Source: Pyxicephalus adspersus
Taxonomy: Eukaryota; Chordata; Amphibia; Anura; Pyxicephalidae
Reading direction: 5' to 3'
NCBI RefSeq assembly: GCF_032062135.1
Contig: NC_092860.1
Coordinates: 129,674,860 to 129,738,859 of the forward strand
DNA: 64,000 bases
In this document: in pieces, positions 22,433 to 33,822 of the stretch
Position numbering within the stretch: the first letter of the stretch is position 1
Layout: the number at the start of each line of letters is the position of its first letter
Notes under the pieces: generated by a model
The model's input: only the letters and a program-made list of their open reading frames with translations
Told to the model about the DNA's origin: nothing
The model's database searches: none
Made by a program: the position numbers and the translations under genes

Positions 22433-22799
22433 CACCGTGTTAATAATATATATACTAAGAGTAAGTTAAAGAACAAAAGAGTTTATAAAAGGGAAGGACT
22501 TTCTTGAGGCAAATAAATATGTTTCCAAAGTATTAAAAACATTTTTTTCAAACATTTTTAAAATGGCACACAATAAAATCATACAATAAAATCATACATA
22601 AAAGACATAATTCAAAGAAGTAGGCTGTTTTCTCAAGAATGAATATAGGGTCTAAACAAAAAGGCAATACAATAATCAATACAACACAATACAACACAAA
22701 CACAATACAAGAAAGAAGAAAGAACAATTATATATTACCTAAAAAACCAGCAACACACTTACTTTATAATTCCTAATATATAACCTCACCAACCACTTT

Positions 22800-23190
22800 C
22801 TAGATACACCTTTCTAGTACTGGGTTGGATATTTTGCATTTAGAACTACTTTAATACTTTGTGACATGAGATTCAACAAAGTTCTGGAAACAGTACTCAG
22901 GGTTTTTTAGTCCATACTGACATGATAGCTTTTGCTGCAGATGTTGTTCAAATAATGCCCTCAATGCAAATCCACGGTACTCTTTTGACTGAGATATGGC
23001 GACTGTATAGGTGATTTGAATACAGTAAACTCATTGTCATGTTCAAGAAGCTAGTTTGAGATTATTTGAGCTCTGTGACATGGTATTTTGCCATGCTGGA
23101 AAAAGTTATTAGAAGATGGGTACACTGCTGGCTGTGTCATTTAAACCATCGGCATTGCAACAGGTATGGCAAATAGCATCCATAGTTCCA
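22800..23190 (-). pseudogene. Tc1-like transposase relic (C-terminal half), minus strand
   Basis: Read on the minus strand from about 23115, this gives HGKIPCHRAQIIS, LLEHDNEFT and, further on, the region of the SPDLNPIEHLW motif in degraded form. It ends in the C-terminal stretch antisense to TGAGATTCAACAAAGTTCTG. This corresponds to the catalytic DNAPCH..QII and LEHDNEF block of a vertebrate Tc1-like transposase. The DNAP residues and the NPIEHLW block are degraded and stops interrupt the frame. The last bases (about 22800-22850) match the expected 3' end of the family, with TAGTACTGGGTTGGA. The same family appears at 30190-30390 and 31135-31545, also on the minus strand. Confidence 0.78.
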
Positions 23191-25217
23191 AGGCTACGGG
23201 TGATAATAGAAATAGGTTTTGTCACACGATCTGGTATGACTGTAGGGCTCTGGGAGCACACTAGGCATTGGTCAGTTAAGAAGGCCAGAAACAAATAATA
23301 AAACAAATAACATGTAGTGAGGGAGCTACGAACAGTTCAAAAACTCTTTATTTAACTATTGCATTTCTGCATTAGATCCATATTCTATGAGAGATCATGA
23401 TAACAGTAAAGTATCTGATTTCTTTTGTTGGTTGTATGAAAGGGGTTTTGTTTTTTTGTTTTACCGTTTCACTAAGTTTTGTTGTTATAATTTAAAATAT
23501 TTACTTTCATCTCACGAAAACTAAAAATGAAGGAGTGGTAGAAGAAGTTATTGTTTTAATGGTTACATTTGTTTTTATTAAACAAATTAACTTTTATTTG
23601 TTATTTCTCCCATCTAATTCCGCTATGTATTTATAATTTGTTTTTTTTACTGTACTTTGGATGTGTACATTTTGTTTGATACTGTACGCTTTTTTTATTC
23701 TGCCAATAAAGATATATTTTAAAAAACAAATTAGTTATTAGAAATAAAAAATAATGTGTATTTGTATTTAGTAAAAAACACAATTATTAGCATTTTCTGG
23801 CTGTTTCCATTCTTTGAACCAGTATAGCATAAATTGCAATTGCCATGTAACCTGAGAGCTTGAGTTATTTTGTGTTACAGCTTTGTTATAAATTGTTCTT
23901 AGGCCTTACTTCTATGTATTCCTTACCTTAAAGTGTGTTAAAGAAGATAAACAAATCATATAAACACACCAAAAAGAGTAAACTTCCTTTGAAGTTCTAA
24001 GTTTGCATACATAGCAAAACTCAAAAGAAGTCATTCAGGGATAGACTAATGACTTCATAGAATTAAACATCCTGACAAGTGACACATCAGATATAAATGT
24101 CTAGCTCTCATATAAAAAGCCAATTATAGAGACCTGGGTTTAAAAAGAAATCTGAAAATGTTCATAGTGGCTGGGGTGAGTAATTGTTATCTGCCATGAA
24201 TCTTCCAATATGTTTGTGGATTATTAGAAAATAATGTGTTTGTGTTATTTAAAATGGGAACAGCTTTGCCAATTTAATAATACTCTGAATTCAGATGTTT
24301 TTACAATTCAGGATAGCTGACAGTTCTCTGCATTTCAACAAATGGCACAAAGGATTACACCGTCACATACCCCGCTAATGTCCCTCCATGTGCTGTATAA
24401 TACGTTGTTTGCGTTTACTGCTTGTAAATTACTTGCAATGTTTTATTAAGGAAAGATATTGCAAAATTCTACATTTCTTACATTAACAAGTTCAAATGAT
24501 TGCTCGGCTTGTTTAATATTGTTCTTCTCTTTGCTTATATTGATTGTTTAGAGAATAAGAACAAGGCATTTATACTGTGTAGAAAGGATTAAAGCTGAAC
24601 ACCAGGCAAACAGCTAAATGCACTGCTGAACCACAGATAAAATGTTTCACTTGCTAAAGGATTTGTAATTTTGCTTGGCCAGTCTTGGGATACAAACTTC
24701 ATTACGGCAGAGCAGTCCATCCTGTCCCTGGACAATCCATGTCCTCAAGATTGGACAAGTAGATAAGAAGATGTAGCACACTGTTGGCAGCCGTTTGCTT
24801 TTTTCCTTCCTACATGGACTACTGGACCTATGTCTCCTATTCTGTTTTCTGGTATGCTGGGAGCCTGATATTTTCAGTTCGTTTATTTTTCTTTCTTTTG
24901 CTGTTAACATTTTGAGCATGTGTTGAAAGGTACATTTCCATATGATAAACCTCTACGCCATTGATTTAAGAGCACTAAACTTTATATTTATTTTTTCATT
25001 TGCAAAGCCTGCTTGTAGTTTACCATCCTGACCTCCATTTTGTGATCTCTGCATGGCTATGTTACCTGCCATTAGTTTATCCATTCACAGTAATTACATA
25101 CGTATAAAACATTAATTTTTTCCTAAACTATACGCATATTTAGTCATTCCTTGTCTTGGTATATAATGTATGTAAAAAACTTTATTCCCTATAATGTTTT
25201 ATGCAACAACATGTATT
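23191..25217. other. AT-rich non-coding stretch, nothing recognised
   Basis: No supported gene or repeat. The frames at 23116-23298 and 24647-24919 have no recognised motif. Confidence 0.6.
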
Positions 25218-25219
25218 TA

Positions 25220-25543
25220 CAGTAGGACCTATCCAGCTCGCCACTACCCGGCCTCAGTACTATCCAGCCTAGTACAGAGTCCGGGAAAATAATGTTCATT
25301 CTAAAATGCCGGGGCAGCGTGGGCCGATGTCTGCTGCAGTCCTCCTGCATTGTGCTCATTGAGACGTCCCTGCTGCCTGCTCTCCGGAACTGTGAGCAGA
25401 TGTCCGCAGGTGCAGAGAGAGGAACACTGCCGGTGTGTGGAGGTGAATATTGTACTTTAATAATGGAACTCCGGACTATCCGGCTTTTTTGTTATTCGGC
25501 CTACCCAGCTGCCACATTAGGCTGGATAGTCAAGAGTCTACTG
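25220..25543. mobile_element. Tigger/pogo-like MITE (TA duplication)
   Basis: The left end is TA|CAGTAGGACCTATCCAGC (TA 25218-25219) and the right end, read inward, is CAGTAGACTCTTGACTATCC with TA after it (25544-25545). CAG-starting ends with TA duplications and a nearby CTATCC(A/G)G block are typical of Tigger-group mariner elements. The 324-bp copy has lost the transposase; the 106-residue frame starting at 25292 runs over the right end and is chance. The interior is GC-rich with GTCTGCTGCAG and GTCCGCAGGTGCAG. Confidence 0.75.
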
Positions 25544-25899
25544 TATATTTATGAGTCAAAGTGTGTATTTATATTGGTTGTGTTTGTAGTATCTACTTTA
25601 CCTGACTCCTGAAGAAGCAAATGCGAAATGTGTCAAGTAACAGTATTTATTTTATTTTAACAGCTTAACAGTAATAAGCTACTCAGTATTTGTATACTTT
25701 TAAAAAGAAGTCCTTATATTTATTGTGGTATGTTTTTTTGTATATCTGTTTATCGGCCGGCGATTCCATGCTGTGTGACACCACAGTATCCCACTTTGCC
25801 TATTTTGTCCAGCAAAGTCACTTGTCGCATCAAGGAGAATAAAGAAATGGCAGCAGCCCATGCTTCCCTTTACTGTGCAGGCTGATGTATTTTATCGGT

Positions 25900-26470
25900 A
25901 TGCCAAGCTCACACTCTGAAGCTGGGGACAGCTGAAGGAAATTTTATAGGCAGATTAGTTCCTGACTCAGTCCTGCATTGCCATTGACAGCTGGGATTTT
26001 ATAACCTCTCTGCTCCCAGTCACCAGTGTCTGGTGTACCGTTAATCTAGACTATCATGCTGCTGGTGTGTTATTCTTCTGATTTACTGTTGCTGACTTTG
26101 CCTGTTTTTAGCCCTGTGAGTTTATGCTGCCTGGACCGACCTTTTTCCTGTGACCCGGACACTTATGTTTTGCCCATGTGTACTTCATCTGGTGGACGGA
26201 TTACTTGTGTATGACCTCTAGCTCAGTATTCTAGACTTGTCTCTGTTGGAATATTGGTAGTTCTTATCTTTGGGCTCCTGGTCGTCTGCCAGCCTGTCCC
26301 AGGAAACCATCCCTTGCGCACTTGGGGCAAAGGTGTGCTGGGAAATGCAACCAGTCTCCTGAGGCTGAGCGGGGGCTTGCTTTTGGTGAAGAGTGCGGCG
26401 TTGGATTGGAGGACTGGTGTCTAGTGAACACTGTTGCTGGACCAAGGCCTTTACAATATCCCAATAATTT
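25900..26470. repeat. Unassigned GC-richer segment, possibly retroelement-derived
   Basis: Base composition rises sharply compared with both sides, with sentences such as CTGTGACCCGGACACTTATG and CCTGGTCGTCTGCCAGCC. Two overlapping minus-strand frames (26218-26464) read Gln- and Pro-rich sequence without a recognisable domain. The look is that of a decayed LTR or other dispersed repeat; I saw no primer-binding site, polypurine tract or second copy in the window. Confidence 0.3.
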
Positions 26471-27199
26471 GTTTATGTTTTAAATGCATTTTGGAATAAA
26501 TCAATTCTCTCTCAATACCTTCAAAGTCCCCAGGTGATTCGATTCTATTTGACCTATTCTAAATGGCAATCTAATTTTGTGGCTAAACCAGTTAAACTCT
26601 TTCATGGTGAATATATTCAGGGGTTTAAAAGCAAATAATTTTTTGTATCTGCACACAATTAGGTATTTAACCTAATTTTACCTGCCCATAGTCAGTCAAC
26701 CATTTAATGTTTGGAAAACCTACACACTTTAAAGATCATACAGTTTTAGCATATCATTCCTGCCAAAAAAGGCATACAACATTTTCCCAGGTGTGCATAT
26801 TTTTCTCCATTTCTTACCTTGACTTTGGATATGGCTAGCTCCTGGGACTATGCAATAGGGTTTTTTTTGTGCATCTTCTAGTATATGAGTTTTTAGATAA
26901 ACTAGTAGCTTCTGGCCCTAATTCTAGCCAGATGGAATATAAGACTACATGCAATGTTGGGAGCTGGATAACTGGCTAAAAAACACCGAAAACATTTTTT
27001 AAAACAAGTATATTCTTTATTGTATAACTGAGGATCAGGACCTCTCCACTTACAGTGCATTGCCCTGTGCCCTCTTTAACATCACTATCAAAAACTACCA
27101 CTGCAGCCTATCATATTTAGTGGACAATTTTTTTCAAGTGACAAAAATAAACCTCAATTCAAAGCCATGCTCTACAACAGCTTTCTTGGATCAGACAGG
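26471..27199. other. AT-rich non-coding stretch, nothing recognised
   Basis: No supported feature. Confidence 0.55.
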
Positions 27200-27762
27200 T
27201 TAAAGAGGAACTAATCTCAAAAGCTAGTCTTTCAATTATTAATCTATTCTTACGTACTTGCACTAAAATGTCAGTCTTCCCTGGTGGCACTGGCTGGGTC
27301 AGCTTGTATCCATGAAAAATATAAAAATGTATGAAGTGTTTAGAAGTGGCCAGCTTGTGACTTGGACATTTACGTTTTCTTCCTCTCCTGACCTTCTTCT
27401 CCACCCACTCCCCCTCCCCCCCTCTCCCTCACTACCTGGAGCCCAATAAATATCTGCAAAGAGAGCTCACAAGCTGAAAAGAAGCAGGAAGCAGCTGCAG
27501 ACTGAGCATTCACACTTGAGTGACAGCAGAGTCCCAGTTGAGGACATAAAAAAAAATCTGCATAATTAGGGCAGGAGGAGTGGATTTTTAAATGCCAAGG
27601 ATGGCATTTCCCAGATTGCAGTTCATCGCCTAGGCGATAGAGAGACCTGGGAGTGTGGCTAAGGTCAAACGAAGCTGAAAAAAAAAGTATTCAGATGATT
27701 ATACCTTTGGCTTATGTTATTCATAAGCCAAAGTTGATTTTGTGAGAATAGGTACACTTTAA
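27200..27762. mobile_element. Kolobok-like MITE (TTAA)
   Basis: The left end is TTAA|AGAGGAACTAATCTCAAAA (27200-27203). The right end, read on the minus strand, is TTAA|AGTGTACCTATTCTCACAA (27759-27762). The TTAA duplication with an AG-starting terminus separates it from the CCTCC-starting piggyBac-like copies and fits Kolobok. The 563-bp interior has a pyrimidine-rich run (27372-27432) and GCCTAGGCGATAGAG. No coding content. The right TTAA is followed by CCTCCACTAACCC, which could be a remnant of a CCTCC-type terminus, but nothing further supports that. Confidence 0.7.
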
Positions 27763-30188
27763 CCTCCACTAACCCTGCCCCCACATGCATTTCAAAAAGT
27801 CCTGGGTGCGCAGTTCACCAATTGTTGTTTCTTGGGTACTAACCACTATAAGTTTAGAAGACTGACAATTCAGTATCACGTGGTCATGTGGTCCTTTAAA
27901 AACACACTTAAAGCACCTTTTGATAAGTTGTTTTTGTTAATGAAATCTTTTAATTTAAATGGTTTTCATATGCTAGTAAGAAATCCATCTAGAAGGCATT
28001 TTTTTCTAACTATGTTATATATATGCTAATTCAAATCAATTATTTTATCAGTATCTGCTTAAAAAGTGATAATCAGAAGATAATCCAGTTATCCATGGTA
28101 TTCTAATGGTAAATAGACAAAAGATTGTTGCCTAAAGCAACTGATGCCAAACAGCAGACAGAATCTTATCAGAGTGAAGCCAGAAGTCATTATCAAGTCA
28201 TCCACTTATCGTGAGTTAAAGTTAAAAGAAAAGAAACTAAGTTGGGCTTTTATGGAAAGACAATGACTGAGGAAGCTCAGAGATTCTTAGTCTTCCTTGC
28301 CCAACTTCTTACTCAACCCAAAGCCCCTTTTTCTTCTCCCAGATTAATGACATCAAGGCCACTTATCATTTGAGTTAATTGGTCATCAAGCTGTTTTTAC
28401 AACAGAATAACTCTTTTTACCAAATCTACAGTATATCTCAGTGCTTCCAACAACGTAACAAATAGGTAAACTTTATCTGGTTGGGGGTCCTTGCATAACA
28501 CCTTGGGATGTCTGGTACTACTATTGTTTGTCCTGCATCAGGAACAATATCCAACATCAGCAGCCCCTTTAACATACATTAAACACTCACACTAACACCA
28601 ACTCTCTAGAAGAAAACAAAAAATGGGGTGGGAGTTAGAATGTGAAGTTCGCTTCTCCAGCTAAAAATGCAGAATCCCCCTCCAATTCTATTAACATATT
28701 ACGTCTCCTTGCTCATCCCTCCTACCACCAATCTTCTAGCTTAACACCTTAAAAACATCTTCCTACCTGAACCAATTACCTGTCTGCTCCCCTTCACCCC
28801 TAATCATGATCATCCTCCACCTATGCTCTTTCCACTTGCCTGGCTCTAGACCTTACTTGAATGTTAAAAAATGAGACAGGCAATTACTTCCATGAGCCAA
28901 TCAATACATACAGTGGCCAACCATACTATAGTGCTTAGAGACCTTTAAAGAGCTGCTGTCCAATACTGTGAAATGCATGCAACTTGTAGCACAGCCACAC
29001 ACACTACAACATGTTCTCTATGACATAGAAAGCAGAAGGACCCAGGGTAGGCACTAGGGATAGAAGAAGAAATCCTAGAACAGAAGTAAAAAATGAAGCT
29101 GCTGGTATGACAGTAGCGTGACGCACTACAAGGGGCTTCTAAGCCAACCCACATCAAATGGCTTGATAATAAATAGGCTTCGCTGACATCGGCTATAATG
29201 GATCAGTCCTAGCATAACTAAAATAGCTCTAGCCTTAGTATGAATAGTATGAATAGGCCAGTTTAAAGAAATCTAATATAATTTATGAGACTTATAGTTT
29301 TTTTTTTATACTTGAAAATAGGAACTGTGAACCCAGTTACATTTGCATATACTGTACATTGATTGGCAAAGAAATGGGTACTTGGTAATGCACATTAAAT
29401 TTTACTTAACAATATGTATTTTGAATTGTATTACTCAAAGTAAAACATGATCATCATAAGGATTGAAAACATAAAATTCTATAAATCCATGGAAAAAATA
29501 ACCTGATATTGATTTACCTATTGCCACAAAAGAATAGATAATTTCATACACCAACAAGTGTTTTGTTATTGGTTACCTTTCTATAGGATTATGATTAAAT
29601 AGGTCATCCGAGATAGATTTGTTCCATATCCATACCCTAAAATGATAAATGTTGAATTGCTGCCACATATTGCAGACAATGTATTTTTATAGTTTCAATT
29701 AGAGCCTAATTTTTAACAGAGGTAACTAAGATTTAAAAATCCATATTGCATGAAGGAATATGAGCCAAAAATATGATTTATGGCAGTACTGGCAGAGGAC
29801 TGAAGTGGCCGAGCCAATCTTCCAAATTCTATTTAATGTTGTGGTTTAAGCCAAGCATAGTGTGATATCATCCAGATTCTCATTCTTTAATGATACATTG
29901 TTTATGCGTTTTTTGTAATCACAGATAACTGCATAAAAGATGAGAAGTGTAATTTTTTTGGTCTATCTGTGCATTTTAGAACTCGAACAACTATAAAACT
30001 TTATTAAGCACATTTTGCAACACATATTATTGCTGTAGATCATATTTCTATACTGTTCATTTAGGTATTGTAGAATGGTTTTGTAAATTCATATATGAAT
30101 TTGATTTTAAAGGTGGTCCCAGCTCCGCCAAACTTTCTTTGGTGTATGTGGAAAAATTAAAAGTTTAAAGTGGTCTACATTTCCAAAA
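27763..30188. other. AT-rich non-coding stretch, nothing recognised
   Basis: About 2.4 kb without a supported gene, RNA or transposon boundary. Confidence 0.6.
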
Positions 30189-30189
30189 T

Positions 30190-30390
30190 ATTATTGTCCA
30201 ATTTTGGTAAGCCCATGCGTCAGGTGCCTGCTCTTAGCTGACAGGAGTTACACTCAATGTGATTTTCTGCTGCAGCAGCTCAAAATAAGTGCAAGGTCAA
30301 TGTGTTGTTCATTCAAAGACGCACTTCTGCATATTGGTTGTAACAAATGGTTGTTTGAGATCATATTGCCTTTGCATCTGCTCAAACCAT
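30190..30390 (-). pseudogene. Tc1-like transposase relic, central fragment, minus strand
   Basis: On the minus strand this segment matches the centre of the Tc1-like transposase seen at 22800 and 31135. It has a degraded CCNQY (30330 region), a VTPVS remnant of the P.LS.KN.. motif (30238-30250) and a final YQNW (30200) where the family has AHQNW. Stops and small indels interrupt it throughout. Its first 130 bp (30257-30387) are nearly identical to 31147-31283. Confidence 0.7.
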
Positions 30391-30416
30391 TTCTAGAAGA
30401 GGGAGGGGGAGAGGAC

Positions 30417-30433
30417 GGGGGGGGGGGGGGGGG
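30417..30433 (+). repeat. G17 homopolymer in a G-rich run
   Basis: Seventeen consecutive G, preceded by GGGAGGGGGAGAGGAC (30400-30416). The run could form a G-quadruplex and is prone to length errors in sequencing. It directly follows the Tc1 fragment. Confidence 0.9.
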
Positions 30434-31133
30434 CAATGATAGGGGTACTTCCTATTGTCCCGTAGAAGTATGTGAAGTGTACTATTGAGCTACCCTCTTT
30501 AGTAGCAGTACATTCAAGAGATTGCAAGGAGAGAGCAAAGAAAGAGGTTTGAGGCTCAAAAGTAGTGAGTCACAGTATAATGTATTCATATATAATTAAT
30601 TCATACATAACAGTTTTAAACATATAAGCAAAAAGTAAAAGTTCTGTTGTAATTCACAGAAGTAGGGCATAGCACTAAACAGGATAATACTAGCACAATT
30701 AGATATTATGACCGTGTTTCCGTATACGTTCAAGTTGGGCTTCCTCAGGGGTACATGACTGTATATGATTAGTGGTCTGACAGAAGCATCAAGGTTAGAG
30801 ATTATGAGTTTGAGGTTTGAGGTTGAGTTTGAGTCCAATCAAGTAGTTCCAATATGTGGGCATAAGGGAGTTACTAAATCATCGAATATAATAGCCTAAA
30901 ATCAGTAGTTTGAAAGCTAGTTTCAAGGTTTAGGATGTGGATCTATGGTGGCAATATTACTAATATGGAGACAGATACAGTTGAAGTTGTTTAGGTATAT
31001 GGACGTTTGTCCATTAAATGGTTTTTAATGGCCATGTTGTGGGTGATGATAGAAAAGAAGAAATTTTACACCAGTATCTGTTAGTATCAGGGGTTGAGCA
31101 TTCAGGCATGTCAGGCACCGCCAGAGAGCGGTC
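30434..31133. other. Segment between two Tc1 fragments, unassigned
   Basis: It may be an insertion into the Tc1 relic. It carries TTGGGCTTCCTCAGGGGTAC near 30740, a motif type repeated around 14050, 25607 and 40345, but no clear ends. The minus-strand frame 30596-30838 is not recognisable. Confidence 0.35.
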
Positions 31134-31134
31134 A

Positions 31135-31545
31135 ATGTGTTGTTCATTTAATGTGATTTTCTGCTGCAGCAGCTAAAAATAAGTGAAAGGTCAATGTGTT
31201 GTTCATTCAAAGACACTCTTCTGCATACTGGTTGTAACAAATGGTTGTTTGAGTTCATATGCCTTTGCATCTGCTCAAACCAGTCATACCATTCTCTTCT
31301 GACCTCTGGGATCTCTGACCATCAGGCATTTTTGCTCAGAAAACTGACCACCACTGCATATTTTCTCTGTTTTGGACCATTCTGAAAAACCTTGAATGGT
31401 TGTGAATGAAAGTACCCACAAATCAGAAGTATAGAAAATACTCAGTCCAACTTGCCTGGTATCATTAACCATGCCATGTTCAAAGTCACTTTTTCCCATG
31501 CTTAGTTGGTCTGATGCCATGTGATTGGCTAGATATTTGCTTTAA
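31135..31545 (-). pseudogene. Tc1-like transposase relic, N-terminal part, minus strand
   Basis: The minus-strand frame from 31520 to 31284 reads MGKSDFEHGMVNDTRQVGLS, then IQGFSEWSKTEKICSGGQFS and KCLMVRDPRGQKRM. This is the paired-like N-terminal DNA-binding region of a vertebrate Tc1-type transposase (the family normally has a DFERGMVVG..RAGLSIS pattern, then a helix-turn-helix and R.YREWSEK). The recognition helix region (SDLWVLSFT) has drifted and reading stops at about 31284. The rest of the first half continues degraded to 31135. Upstream, CCATGTGATTGGCTAGAT belongs to the element's untranslated end. A V-SINE relic abuts it. Confidence 0.85.
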
Positions 31546-31547
31546 AA

Positions 31548-31754
31548 ATGTACAATGTACAAAATGTGGACAATGAGTGTAATATACAGCTTTAATAGAG
31601 GTCAGGTTATTTTTAAGATGTATAATTATACCAGGGAGCCTGAAGAAATCCCAAACACCGGGAGAGGATACAAAATACACATACCTAGTGCCCTGGCCAA
31701 CAGTTGAACCTAGGATCCACTTGGTGCAAGAATACTAGTCACTGAGTCGCTAAC
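31548..31754 (-). mobile_element. Decayed V-SINE, minus strand
   Basis: Read from 31754 leftwards, an A-box-like TAGCGACTCAGTGAC is followed by a B-box remnant CCTAGGTTCAAC and GGCCAGGGCACTA. The core survives only in part: TATCCTCTCCCGGTGTTTGG and TTTCTTCAGGCTCCC in place of the usual TTCTCCC.GTGTTTGCGTGG and TTTCCTC. It is clearly older than the copy at 6963-7278 and sits against the Tc1 relic at 31545. Confidence 0.6.
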
Positions 31755-33503
31755 ATTGGAGCTTGTGCAATAAAAATATTTGAAAAAAAAGGTATCAAGT
31801 CTAATAAAAGTACTAGAATATTAGAATCAGTAGAGGAAATGCCTGCTTGTTTTAAATGTTAACATGCTTCTTAAGTTTAGGAAATGAATTTGTTCTCAAG
31901 GTCAACTTCAACACATCTAAAATCACTTTTTGTTTTCACATATCAAAATTCTGGTGTGTTCCTTTGAAAGGAGACTCTTTCTCTTTTTGTAACCTCTGAT
32001 AGTTTGGAATATAAAATTTCAACTTCAAAATTACTGTTGCGTGCCCTAGAGATAGAAAATTATTAAAGTATTTAAACTATAATTGCCAGTTGTTTGAATG
32101 AGGATTTATATGCGGCTACAATTTTTTATATGGATGTCTAATAAGTTTACTTTATAGTCAGTGTTAAAAGAGTTTTGACCTTTTGTAGAGCACTCAAACA
32201 TGCTTTATAATCCCTTTAGATTAAACCATGCATTCTGATTTATTCGAAAAAAGCCAATGCTGTGCCTGGGATAGAGTCAATATTATAGCACAAATGCCAT
32301 AAGGCTTTTCTATATGTAACTGATGCCTTGGCATTTATGGCAAAAAAATAAATTATCTTTTTTTTAAACACCTATATTGTAATATACTTTATTATACAGC
32401 AGGAAGGAACAGTGACAAAGCTGTGAATGTCACTCATCAATAAGCACTCATAAGATCTCACAAATGGAATACTTTCCTGGAAAGAACTGATTAATGGTCC
32501 TTCCCTACAGGCTAAGAAACAGAGCATGCAATTTTTGCTTGCAGTATATTGTTTTGTTTTTTTTTTTGTTTTACTGTGTTATTATATCTTGAAATATGGT
32601 GTAGCTGATGAAAACAAGGCAGAAAATCAAAGGGATTTTTGTAGACTGAAAATGCTGATCAATTTTTTTTTCTTTTAGAATAAAAAAAAAAGAAATACAA
32701 ATAAAAAACCTGCTGCATAGGATTTCAGGGAAAAGAGAAGAAAAGTGAAACAAATAAGAAACTGATACAAAACTAGATCATGTTAGCCAATGATTTATAC
32801 AGACAAGGTTGAATAGCAGAGAGAAGGTAAATGCAGACAGGGTGAAGCCAGCAGAAAAAATATCAAGGATTTATTTATTTCTTCTTAAAAAAAAATATTT
32901 TACTGTGAAGTATGGGTCTCACTTTTGCACAAAGTATAATCTTTATATATAGGCATAAAAATCTAATACAAGGCAGGAAGGCAGCATTTATGAAATGATA
33001 TGCCTTAGGTGACACGTTAACATCTACAGCAGTTATACAGAACTTTCTGCTTAAAAAGCAGCAAATGTTTCCTTACAAAATGTATGTAACCTAGTATTTT
33101 TTGCATGATGTTTTTACAGTAAAAGATAAAATATACAAATATATAAATATACCATGTTAAGGCTAAGGCCAATAATAAGGTTAAGGCCAATAAATTATAT
33201 ATATACAGTCTAGTTAAATATAATCGTTGTACAAGTATTTTAACCAGGAGCTTAATCAACAGAAAATCTAGAATAAAATGTGCACCTAGCAATTAGAAAA
33301 CACTTTATTATCATGGGCAAAATGGCCATGTTCAGGGGCCGCTTCATGTAGGTTTTGGCCAATCAGAGGTCAGGTATGATCAAGCAAACGGGAGATGGCC
33401 AAGTGCAGCTTGAGAGCTTTAGTGCCGAAAGTAATGATGGTGCATATATAAAAATGTAAATACTCCTGGGAGTGATACGTAAGCTGCTGTTACTCATATC
33501 TGC
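31755..33503. other. AT-rich non-coding stretch, nothing recognised
   Basis: No supported gene or transposon. It includes A- and T-runs (32553-32570, 32660-32695) and short chance frames. Confidence 0.6.
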
Positions 33504-33504
33504 A

Positions 33505-33822
33505 TAAAGCCGCGTACACACGTGCAATTCTTTCCTTTCCAACGATAAGAACCGCACGATGCATGAATGAGTGCTGTACATACAGCACCGTTCTGCTCCA
33601 TGGAGAGGGGAGGGGGAGAACAACTGAGCGGCACCCTGCTGCGCGCTCTCCCCCTTCCATTGCATTAGGATCGCTCGCCGTTCATCATTCGTGGATCCTC
33701 CAGGACCGATCCACGGATGATGAACGATGCGGGCTGTACACATGTCAGATTCCCGCCCGATATCCGGCCGAAGCCGAAGCCGATTACCGGGCGAGAAAAA
33801 TTTGATGTGTGTACGTAGCTTT
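33505..33822. mobile_element. CGTACACAC-family DNA element, GC-rich copy
   Basis: TA-flanked element: the left end is TAAAGCCGCGTACACACGTG and the right end read inward is TAAAGCTACGTACACACATC. The right 80 bp form a module bounded by inverted TACACA motifs (CTGTACACATG near 33734 and GTGTGTACG near 33806), with GCCCG facing CGGGC inside. A further hairpin has arms 33680-33697 and 33708-33725, GTTCATCATTCGTGGATC with one mismatch. Overlapping 155- and 80-residue frames are chance frames in CpG-rich DNA. Other copies: 39471-39789 and 58713-59040, and partials at 15581 and 62268. No transposase; TA duplication points to a mariner-like superfamily but this is tentative. Confidence 0.7.

Noticed and set aside
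23109..23306. Opposite-strand pair of 60-66 residue frames
   Set aside because: The segment lies beyond the recognisable Tc1 homology and has no motif; mutual overlap indicates chance frames.
25900..26470. LTR of a retrovirus-like element
   Set aside because: Composition is suggestive, but there is no second copy, no primer-binding site or polypurine tract, and no gag/pol remains; left as an unassigned repeat.
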